A stretch of 64,000 nucleotides of DNA from Candidatus Opimibacter iunctus (GTDB lineage Bacteria; Bacteroidota; Bacteroidia; Chitinophagales; Saprospiraceae). The notes below the pieces were generated by a model. The model did not search any database and was not told the origin of the DNA. It worked only from the letters and a program-made list of their open reading frames with translations. The DNA lies in contig JADJVH010000001.1 of NCBI GenBank assembly GCA_016716665.1, positions 478,574 to 542,573 on the forward strand, given 5' to 3'. Of this stretch, positions 54,217 through 62,893 are shown piece after piece. How positions within the stretch are numbered: the first letter of the stretch is position 1; each line of letters opens with the position of its first letter. The translations under genes were made by a program, and so were the position numbers.

Positions 54217-55621
54217 CTAAATATGCAAGGCCCTGTTTTCCGTAGCGGCCAGTGCAGCTTCTTTCACCGCCTCTGAAAATGTTGGATGCGGATGTGATAT
54301 CCTCGCCATGTCTTCAGCAGATGCTCTGAACTCCATCAAGGCAACACCTTCCATGATGAGATCAGCGGCACGGGCAGCAAACATGTGTACTCCCAGGATT
54401 TCATCGGTGTCCTTTTGAGCGATGACTTTGACAAAGCCATCGGTGTCACCACTAGCCCTCGCGCGACCTAAGGCTTTCATAGGGAACTTTCCGACTTTAT
54501 ATTCTATGCCTTCCGCCTTGAGGGTTTCTTCTGTCTTACCTACGGATGCAATTTCGGGCCAGGTATAGACTACGCCGGGTATAAGATTGTAATCGATGTG
54601 TGGCTTCTGTCCTGCAATGGTTTCTACCACATAGATTCCTTCTTCCTCAGCCTTGTGGGCCAGCATAGCCCCTTTGATGACATCACCGATAGCATAGATG
54701 TTAGGCACATCCGTCCGGAGATGGTCACCGACAATGATCTTTCCCTTTTCATCCAGCTTCACGCCGGTATTCTCCAAGCCAAGTCCTTCAGTGTATGGCC
54801 GACGACCAATAGCTATGAGGCAATAATCGGTTTCTAAGGTTATCGGATCACCTCCAGCCCTGGGCTTCATCTCCACCTTAGCTTTAGTCTTTGATCCTTT
54901 GACCGATAATACTTCGTGGCTCAGATGAAAGGTGATGCCAAGCTTTTTAAGTGATCGTGTCAACTCTTTCGCAGCATCGGAGTCCATGCCAGGAAGTATC
55001 CTGTCAAGATATTCGACGACTTCTACTTTCGTGCCAAGTCGGGCGAATACAGATCCCATCTCAAGTCCTATCACACCTGCTCCGATGATCACCAAGTGTT
55101 TCGGTAGCGTAGTGATATTCAATGCTTCAGTGGAGGTAATGACTCTGTTTTTATCATACCCCATTGAAGCTGGGTGTGACTGGCTTTGAACCGGTAGCAA
55201 TGATTATGTTGCCTGCTTCTAAAATCGTTTCAGTCTGGTCAGAAGCTGTGACTTTGATGTGTGTAGCATCCACAAATGATCCATGTCCATAGTAGACATC
55301 GACTTTGTTTTTCTTCATCAGGAACTTGACACCATCGCAGGTCTGGGTGACCACCTGGTTTTTGCGCTCTATCATCTGCGCCATATCCAGTGATGCCTTC
55401 TGCACATTGATCCCATGCTCAGCAAAAGTGTGATTCATCTGATGATAATGCTCTGACGAATCAAGCAACGCCTTGGATGGAATACAGCCTACATTAAGGC
55501 AAGTACCTCCCAGGGTATTATACTTCTCGATGATCGCGGTTTTCATCCCCAGTTGTCCTGCCCTGATGGCAGCCACATAACCTCCCGGGCCTGAACCAAT
55601 GATGACCAGGTCATATGTCAT
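54217..55621 (-). CDS. lpdA: Dihydrolipoyl dehydrogenase, frameshifted
   Basis: About 467 residues when joined. It regenerates lipoamide in 2-oxo-acid dehydrogenase complexes. FAD fold (LVIIGSGPGGYVAAIRAGQL), redox disulfide in GGTCLNVGCIPSKALL, NAD fold (LVIIGAGVIGLEMGSVFARL) and catalytic HPHPTFSEA at the C-terminal end. The frame breaks near 55156-55162, between VTPSFNGV and DKNRVITSTEAL; removing one base joins them. No other subunits of the complex are nearby. Confidence 0.92.
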
Positions 55622-57343
55622 TCTGTCGGATTATTTTGAGGAGGACGATCTCCGCCTTCCGGACGAGGTCCCCTGTTACGATTACGGTTTCTGTTCCTGT
55701 TGCGTCCCTGTCCGCGCCCTTCTTCATTACGTGGTGCGTTAGGATCACGTGGTTCGCGCGGCTCACGAGGAGGTTGTTGCTCTCTCGGTGGTGCATTCGG
55801 ATCACGTGGAGGACGTGGTTCGCGAGGTCTTTGATCACCTCTTGGTGCATTCGGATCACGAGGTGGACGTGGCTCTCTTGGTGGCGCATTCGGATCACGT
55901 GGCTCGCGAGGTTTTTGTTCACCTCTTGGCGCATTTGGATCACGAGGTGGACGTGGCTCTCTTTGTGGCGCATTCGGATCACGTGGCTCGCGAGGTTTTT
56001 GTTCACCTCTTGGCGCATTTGGATCGCGAGGTGGTCTTTGTGGCTCGTTTCGTGGAGCATCCGGCTCACGTGGTTTTTGCTCACCTCTTGGAGCATTTGG
56101 ATCACGTGGTGGTCGTGGGCCCTGATCATTCCTGCGCTGTTGATTATCGCGCTTAGGTTGGTTTTGACGATCGCCTCCCTCACGTCTTTGCTGTGGTTGT
56201 TGCTGGCCACCGGCTTGTCCATCCTGGCGCTGTCCCGGTTTTTTCTTTTTCTTGTTCTTGTTCTTCTTGATGTCCGGCAATTCGACCTGGCCGCCCATAT
56301 CCGCATAGTCGAGTACCTCTTCCTCAACGACCAGATCAGGATCCTGTAATTGATCCGGCAGCTCGCCTTTGAGGTTCATTTGCTTGACCACCTTTACGCG
56401 ATCCAGCGATATAGCCATGACGGTGTTGCGACTCTTTTCTACTTCAACACTGTAATACAACAATCGTTTAAATATATCCATCTTGATCAGCGAGGCAGAG
56501 CCACCCTGGTATCTGAGGATATCGACATCCTGTGGAAACTCATTGATCGCTTCCATGTAGGTATCAAGTTCGTAGTTGAGGCAACATTTCAGACGGCCAC
56601 ATTGGCCTGAAAGTTTGGCCTGGTTGATCGACAGATTCTGGTAGCGGGCTGCATGGGTATTGACAGATTTGAAATCGGTCAGCCATGTCGAGCAGCACAG
56701 CTCACGGCCGCATGTCCCTATGCCACCGATCCGTGAAGACTCCTGCCGTGCACCGATCTGGCGCATTTCTACCTTGACCTGAAACTCTTTTGCGTATAGC
56801 CTGACGAGTTCGCGAAAATCGACGCGGCCTTCGGCAGTGTAGTAGAATGTTGCTTTCCTCCCGTCACCTCTGTATTCAACATCGCAAATCTTCATATCAA
56901 TGCCCAGTGAAACGATAATCGCTCTTCCTCTGACCATGGCTTGCTTTTTCAAGCGCACGGTATTCATTGAGACGTTCGATATCACGGTCATTGGCGACAC
57001 GCACTACGGGATTGGTGATGGTTTGTTCTTTTACCCGCTTCTTCTTCATCTGCAATCTGACCAGTTCGCCGGTCAGGGAGACGACGCCCACATCGAAGCC
57101 GGTGCCGGTGTCTACTACGACCATATCGCGGGTCTGGGCCGGACTATGCTGATGGTTGCGGAAAAACTCTTTCCGTGCTCCTTTCTTGAAACTGATCTCT
57201 ACGATATCGGTGCCGGTAGGATCTTCATAATCGTACTGGGCCAGCCAATCATAGGTATTCATCTTATTGCATCCGCCGGTAGCGCAGTGGCCGTTGTTCT
57301 GGCAACCGTTTGGGGATCCGCTTTGGCAAGTGGCACAAGCCAT
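55618..57343 (-). CDS. ricT: RicT/YaaT-like PSP1-domain protein with repetitive Pro/Arg tail, frameshifted
   Basis: About 575 residues when joined at AAAAA 56945-56949. N-terminus has a Cys cluster (CATCQSGSPNGCQNNGHC). The PSP1 core contains the RicT-family motifs GTCGRELCCSTWL and GQCGRLKCCLNYEL, whose Cys hold an Fe-S cluster in Bacillus RicAFT, a complex that affects mRNA maturation. A Lys-rich link leads to a tail of about 170 residues with eight RDPNAP units, parts of a 28-residue repeat, Arg/Pro/Glu-rich and surely disordered. Tail and stop overlap the lpdA start by 4 bp. It neighbours holB as in Firmicutes (holB-ricT), supporting the call. Confidence 0.86.
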
Positions 57344-57346
57344 AGT

Positions 57347-58471
57347 TTACGAGTTTATATGTTGAAGGCGATACGCCGCTAATTGATTTTTAATGGATAT
57401 AGACAATGCAAGCCACAGCAACTTCGTGTTGGCATTGCGGCTTATTTTTTCATGGGCTGACTGGAGACCCTGGATAGCAGGATGCCAGGCATCGGGTTGA
57501 TAATGCTGATGAAGATACTTAATCATTTCTCCACCTTCGACAGGATATTCGGCCGGGGCATTGCCGGGGATGGCCCAAAGGATATTTCTTATAAAGGCAA
57601 TGGCATACAAGGCAAACTGTTTTTGCTCTTCTTTTTCCTGGCTACCCATCTTATTGGACCATATCGCCAGGTCATGGCCCTTACGTGCGATGATCGCCCT
57701 GAACCACGCTGCCATTTCATCCTTGAAATTCATCATGGTATTGTGGGCTACAGCCAATGCCCTGCCCATATCCTGGACAGATTGGCGGGCGATCAGTGGG
57801 GCTTCGTTTCGGTCTATCTTATATTCTTCTACCAGGAGGCGCAGGATTTCTTCCTGCTCCATCGGTGGGAAATAGAGCTGCATACAACGTGACCTGATTG
57901 TGGGCAGTACTTGTTCGCGCTGGTTGGTGACCAGGATATAGTAGGTTTGTTCAGGTGGCTCCTCGATCATCTTGAGCAATCGGTTGCCTTCCTTGGCTAG
58001 AAACTGTGCCATCCAGATGACCAGGACCTTGCTGCCTCCTTCGAAGGCTTGCAGGCTGAGATCACCAGTGACGTGTTGTATGTCTTCTTTGTGGATGTCT
58101 ACCTGCTTGCCTTCCACCTCGGCGTATTGTGTCCATTGGAAGACATCCATCCATGGATTTTTGACCAGCGCCTCACGCCATGGTTCCAGGTATTGTTCGG
58201 TCAGCGATTTTGAACCGGCGAGTGGGATCAGGAAGTGAAGGTCTGGGTGGATATTCTTTGACGCACGGTTGCACGAAGGGCAATGGCGGCATGCTTTGCC
58301 ATTGACTGGTGAAGTACATAGGATATCATTGGCTAAGGAAAGGGCTCCGGGAAGGATGCCTGAACCGGGCTCTCCATACATCAGGATGGCATGGGGCAAC
58401 CTGCCTCCGGAGAGGATGGTATCCAATTGTTGCCGGACAGCCGGCTGGCCAAAATGATCTAATAAAGACAT
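57347..58471 (-). CDS. holB: DNA polymerase III delta-prime subunit-like protein
   Basis: A 374-residue clamp-loader protein. Order: HFGQPAVRQQLDTILSGGRL start, a P-loop-like but degenerate GEPGSGILPGALSLA without the Lys, a zinc knuckle (CRHCPSC preceded by a further Cys), then NRLLKMIEEPPEQTYYILVT and IRSRCMQLYF. Delta-prime subunits commonly have a dead ATP site, so the loss is normal. It sits 3 bp upstream of ricT on the same strand. Confidence 0.9.
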   Translation of the reverse strand: MSLLDHFGQPAVRQQLDTILSGGRLPHAILMYGEPGSGILPGALSLANDILCTSPVNGKACRHCPSCNRASKNIHPDLHFLIPLAGSKSLTEQYLEPWREALVKNPWMDVFQWTQYAEVEGKQVDIHKEDIQHVTGDLSLQAFEGGSKVLVIWMAQFLAKEGNRLLKMIEEPPEQTYYILVTNQREQVLPTIRSRCMQLYFPPMEQEEILRLLVEEYKIDRNEAPLIARQSVQDMGRALAVAHNTMMNFKDEMAAWFRAIIARKGHDLAIWSNKMGSQEKEEQKQFALYAIAFIRNILWAIPGNAPAEYPVEGGEMIKYLHQHYQPDAWHPAIQGLQSAHEKISRNANTKLLWLALSISIKNQLAAYRLQHINS

Positions 58472-58482
58472 ACCTGATCGGG

Positions 58483-58965
58483 TCAGGCAGCTTCAATCCA
58501 CTGTATTATCCGATCATCGAGGGGCGAGGTCTCTGCAGAAAAAACATGCTGCCACTCCCCTTGCGGACTAATGGCATACTTTTGAAAATTCCAGGATACT
58601 TCGTTATCTGATACCCCGTTCCGGTCTTTTTGGGTCAGCCATTCGTACAATGGATGAGCCGGTTGAGTCCGGATATTTATTTTTTTAGTCAATGGAAAGG
58701 ACACGTCGAACATGGTCTTGCAAAAGGATTGAATCTCCTCTTCATCGCCAGGTTCCTGTCTTCCGAAATCATTGCATGGGCATCCTATCACCACTAATCT
58801 GTCCTGATACCGCCTGTACAATTCTTCCAGTTGTTCATATTGTGGGGTATATCCGCACGCTGAGGCCACGTTGACTATCAGCAGTTTTTTACCCTTTAAC
58901 TGATCTAACTGTAATTCCTTTCCATTGATGCCCCCGATGCTGATATTGTGGATCGATGCCACCAA
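58483..58965 (-). CDS. Glutathione-peroxidase-family protein
   Basis: A 160-residue thiol peroxidase. NVASACGYTPQYEQLEELY holds the peroxidatic Cys, VIGCPCNDFGRQEPGDEEE the second motif, and WNFQKYAISPQGE the conserved Trp-Asn. In bacteria such enzymes generally use thioredoxin to reduce lipid or hydrogen peroxide. Lies just upstream of holB on the same strand (11 bp), probably co-transcribed. Confidence 0.9.
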   Translation of the reverse strand: MVASIHNISIGGINGKELQLDQLKGKKLLIVNVASACGYTPQYEQLEELYRRYQDRLVVIGCPCNDFGRQEPGDEEEIQSFCKTMFDVSFPLTKKINIRTQPAHPLYEWLTQKDRNGVSDNEVSWNFQKYAISPQGEWQHVFSAETSPLDDRIIQWIEAA

Positions 58966-59373
58966 TTCAATAGTTTATGAATGGGTAAAAATAGCAATAA
59001 ATAGGCAAGGAGCAAGGGGCAAGGAGCAAGGAGCGGATATCCAGTCCAAAGCAACCCATTTGGAGCGGCAAGGGCAGGTCGGAGCGCAGCGGAGATCCCG
59101 CTATGCTGCGAAGCCATAAAGCGGGAGGGCAGAGGGCATAGAGCAGAGGGCAGGGGAAAGGGAGCAAGGGAGCAAAGGAGCAAGGGAGTAAGGGAGCAAG
59201 GGAGCAGGGAGCAAGAGAACAAGGGAACATAGGAGCAGGGAGCATAAGGCATAGGCCAATTGGTCTGGTGGCTGTTAGCTGGCGGCTGGAAGCTGAATTG
59301 TCAAAATCATTGAGTTTCAACGGAAGATCATATGTTTCTGATTACTTTTGACAAAGCTAAACAGCTGAAAATC
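58966..59373. repeat. Gene-free stretch rich in 7- and 8-nt repeats
   Basis: 59004-59034 has GCAAGGA/GCAAGGG units at a 7-nt period. 59125-59250 has AGGGAGCA units at an 8-nt period with 7-nt slips. Between them is unrelated sequence. The change from 7 to 8 is unique in this window. Confidence 0.8.
59343..59350 (+). promoter_or_regulatory. -7 element TACTTTTG for the hexapeptide-repeat gene
   Basis: TAnnTTTG on the plus strand, 23 bases before the ATG at 59374; favours that start over an earlier one at 59332 that overlaps the element. Confidence 0.45.
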
Positions 59374-59979
59374 ATGATCTACCGATTTGAAGACCATATC
59401 CCTGTGGTCGATCCTTCCTCCTTTGTACATCCCCTGGCTGCGGTCACCGGCAGGGTGATCATTGGCAAGAATGTATATGTGGGTCCCGGAGCTGCGATCC
59501 GGGGGGATTGGGGAGGTATTGTTATCGAAGACGGGTGCAATGTGCAGGAGAATTGTACGATCCACATGTTTCCTGGCATCACTGTGCGGCTGATGGAAGG
59601 GGCGCATATCGGCCATGGCGCAGTGGTACATGGGGCGATCGTCGGTCGCAATTGCCTGGTGGGGATGAACAGTGTCCTGATGGATGAGGTCGAGATCGGT
59701 GACGAGTGCATCATCGGGGCCCTCACCTTTGTCAAGGCGGGAGAAAAAATACCTCGCCGTAGCCTCGTGGCTGGTAATCCCGGTAAAATCATCAAGGAGG
59801 TCACGGATGACATGATCAACTGGAAGACAGAAGGGACCAGGCTATACCAGGCACTGCCGGCAAGGTGTTTTGACGGACTCAGGCCCGTACTACCCCTGAC
59901 AGAAGTTCCCTTGGATGACTTTATGGGCGAGGCTTCTGGAACACAATATGCCCCCTGGAAACCGGGGCAAAAGCCCTGA
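59374..59979 (+). CDS. Gamma-carbonic-anhydrase-like hexapeptide protein (PaaY type)
   Basis: A 201-residue left-handed beta-helix protein. Hexapeptide turns are visible (GRVIIGKNVYVGPGAAIRGD, GIVIEDGCNVQENCTIHMFP, HIGHGAVVHGAIVGRNCLVG), with metal-site His in HIGHGAVVHG. It matches the PaaY/CaiE group more than true carbonic anhydrases. PaaY is a thioesterase helper of phenylacetate breakdown; a PaaZ-type gene lies 3 kb downstream, which makes that role plausible but not sure. Confidence 0.82.
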   Translation: MIYRFEDHIPVVDPSSFVHPLAAVTGRVIIGKNVYVGPGAAIRGDWGGIVIEDGCNVQENCTIHMFPGITVRLMEGAHIGHGAVVHGAIVGRNCLVGMNSVLMDEVEIGDECIIGALTFVKAGEKIPRRSLVAGNPGKIIKEVTDDMINWKTEGTRLYQALPARCFDGLRPVLPLTEVPLDDFMGEASGTQYAPWKPGQKP

Positions 59980-60059
59980 TGTCATAAGGACGTCTAATTT
60001 CCTGTTGCGAAATCCTTATTTTGCACCTCTTAATTTACATCTACCAGATTACGATACAT

Positions 60060-62457
60060 ATGAGAATTCACTTCCTGAAGAGCCTCACCGGCTTATTCCT
60101 CGCTATTGCCCCAATCCTGGCCTACAGCCAGCTCAACATGACCCTGCAAGACAGTGTTACATACACTTCCGGCGTAAACGACATTTGTGGCTGGGCTTCC
60201 CCGGATGGCAAAGAGTACGCTCTTGTCGGATTACATGGAGGTGTTGCCATTGTAGATGTAGATGTTACTCCGCTGAAGGAAGTGGCCTTAATATCTACCG
60301 TCAATAATCTCTGGAAAGACATCAATACGTACAGCCACTATGCTTACGTCTCAGCTGAGGCCAACGTGGGTATACTGATCATTGATCTCCAATATCTCCC
60401 CGACTCTGTCAAGACCTATATCTGGCAGGATTCATTACCTACAGACAATGGGCCCAGGCCATTGACCAAGGCGCATACACTCTGGACCGATGAGAAGGAC
60501 GGACTTCTTTTCCTCAACGGAAGTAACCTGAACAATGGAGGAGTCGTGATCTGTGATATTGCCACTGATCCTACTGATCCGAGATTCCTTGGATATGCAC
60601 CGGCGATCTATTCACATGACTGCTACAGCCGTGACAGTATCCTGTATAGTGCAGAGATCTATGCCGGCAACCTGTCGATCTATGACATCCACGATCCGCA
60701 GAATATTGCCATGCTCGGACAGGTGAAGACCCCTAATGAATTCACTCACAATGCATGGCTGTCTGACAATGGTAATTATATGTTTACTACAGATGAAAGA
60801 GCCAATTCATATGTGACCTCCTATGACATCACCGATAAGGGCAATATCAAAGAACTGGACCGGTGGAGACAAGCTGCGACAGAAGGCTCAGGCAACATCG
60901 TACACAATGTATATAACTGGAAAGAAGACTGGCTCCTCGTCGCTTATTATGCCAATGGTACTGTCATCGTTGATGGATCACGTCCGGACAATCTGGTTGA
61001 AGTTGGAAACTTTGATTCATGGCTTGGCGGAAATGGTGGCTTCCCGGGTGTATGGGGAACTTATCCATGGCTTCCTTCAGGTAAGGTACTGAGCAGTGAC
61101 CGCAATAGTGGCTTGTATGTATTTGTGCCCAACTATGTCCGGGCATGTTTCCTTGAAGGTGCAGTTGTGGATTCCATCACCGGGTTGCCATTGAGTGATG
61201 CATTGGTGAGACTCGAAAGTGATGAGGTCGTATTGCCAATCACTACTACCTTGACAGGATTATTCAAGACAGGTAAAGCAGTACCTGGTCAATACAATGT
61301 CACGATCAGCAAGGATGGGTATTATCCTAAAACACTGACGCTTGATTTTGTCAATGGTGAAGTGCTCACCCCAGTGGTGGAGCTTGCACCAATACCCATC
61401 TACACCGTGAGTGGAAAGGTGGTGTACAGCGAAGGCGGCAATGTGCCTTTTGCGAAAGTGACCTTATTTGGTTACTATGGAGTACATGAATTGACCTGCG
61501 ACGAGAACGGTGACTTCTTCCTACCTGCTATCTATGCAGGCACTTATGATCTGCAGGCTGGTGTATGGGGTCATACCTATGAAACCGAATTGACTATGGA
61601 TCAGCCAAGACAATTGACGATCCAGTTAGTGCCAGGCTATAAAGACAACTTTGATGCAGACCTCGGATGGACTGTGGCAGGTAATGCCACCAGTGGTGTA
61701 TGGACACGTGGTGTACCCAACAAACAATTTTTGTTTGATGACAAGATATGCAGTTCAGATGGTGACTCACCAAATGATGGCGGAGGCTTTGCCTATACGA
61801 CCGGACTGTCTGCATCGGGCAATGTACAGGACAATGAGGTGAGTGGTGGTACGACCTGGTTGATATCCCCACCGATGGATCTCACAGAAGCTATTGAACC
61901 AAACATCACCTTTGATTACTGGCTTTGCGAGACTCCACCAAATCAATACACAGGCTTGCAAGTATGGCTGACCAACGATGTTGACACCGTACTGCTGGAT
62001 GAAATCAGAAATGATACTGTGGCAGGTTCATGGCAATCAAAATCATACACTGATCTTGGCCTTGAGGGTCCAAACAATCAGGTGAGATTATTGATCAGTG
62101 CTTCTGATACGACCGCAGCAAATGCCTATATCCTCAAGGTTCATTTCGATAAGTTTAAGCTCAATCAAAGTGGACTATCGACCCATGACCTCTATCCTAC
62201 CGGCAAATATTTTGTCGTATATCCTAATCCATCCAATGGAGAGACCATATACCTGAAGCAAAGTGAAAGTCTTGATAAGGACGTAATTGCTATTCAATAT
62301 GTATGATCTTCAGGGCCGACTGCTCTACAGCCAAAATGTACAGGCGGGGAGCAAGGTGATTGCGATCAATCATCAGCTTGAAGATGGGATGTATTTTGTA
62401 CAGTGGGTGACGATGGATGGTGCTAGTGGGATTGAGAAAGTGACTGTTGTGAAATAA
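60060..62457 (+). CDS. Choice-of-anchor-B-type T9SS secreted protein, frameshifted at end
   Basis: About 800 residues. Signal peptide (SLTGLFLAIAPILAYSQ), a beta-propeller of the choice-of-anchor B type (VNDICGWASPDGKEYALVG, GVAIVDVDVTPLKEVALIST, AYVSAEANVGILIIDL, SHDCYSRDSILYSAEIY), two CarboxypepD_reg-like domains (EGAVVDSITGLPLSDALVRL; VSGKVVYSEGGNVPFAKVTL), a jellyroll (TTWLISPPMDLTEA) and a T9SS type A sorting domain (YFVVYPNPSNGETIYL). Frame break at about 62298; the second frame gives MYDLQGRLLYSQNV and ends GIEKVTVVK at 62457, a normal sorting-domain end. Function unknown; sits on the cell surface. Confidence 0.85.
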
Positions 62458-62893
62458 ATAGGATATAGGAAACAGGAGATAGGAGGTAGTGGACAAAAAG
62501 AACAGGGCGAGGAATAAGGAATAGCCAATAAGGAATTTCGAAGTAAGAAGGATTTGTCTGGAGACAGTCATTACCTTCTTCGGGGCTTGCATTTATACAC
62601 GACTCGAAATTGGCCTGTTTAATATTTCCTCTGGAAATAAAAACGCCGCTGGATGGAGTTCTCTCCGCCAGCTATAAGATTCCAATTGGGAATTAATAAA
62701 AGGAATTCAACCTTGGAATTCAATGGTTGGCAGAGAGAACAATTCGACTTCGCTCATCGCACCGCTCCATCCAACGGCCGTTGGCCGATAATAATTGAGT
62801 ATCCTGGTAAAGATTCCTATCTGGCAATACAAATAGCATCCAAAGTCTCCTTCAGGGGATTTAGGGGCAAAACGAAGATCGTATCTTCGCCCC
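62458..62893. other. 436-bp gene-free stretch
   Basis: Contains a short ATAGGAN heptamer array (62458-62490), palindromic element copy C (62608-62786) and the CCTTCAGGGGATTTAGGGGC motif (62849-62868). Confidence 0.7.
62608..62786 (+). repeat. Dispersed palindromic element, copy C
   Basis: Same orientation as copy A. AATTGGCC (62608-62615), ATTTCC-TCT-GGAAAT (62624-62638), left arm TGGATGGAGTTCTCTCCGCC (62650-62669), loop with GATTCCAATTGGGAATT, then a right arm that is altered (GGCAGAG for GGCGGAG) and split by 24 extra bases at 62741-62764. The element continues CTCCATCCAACGGCCGTTGG. Confidence 0.82.
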
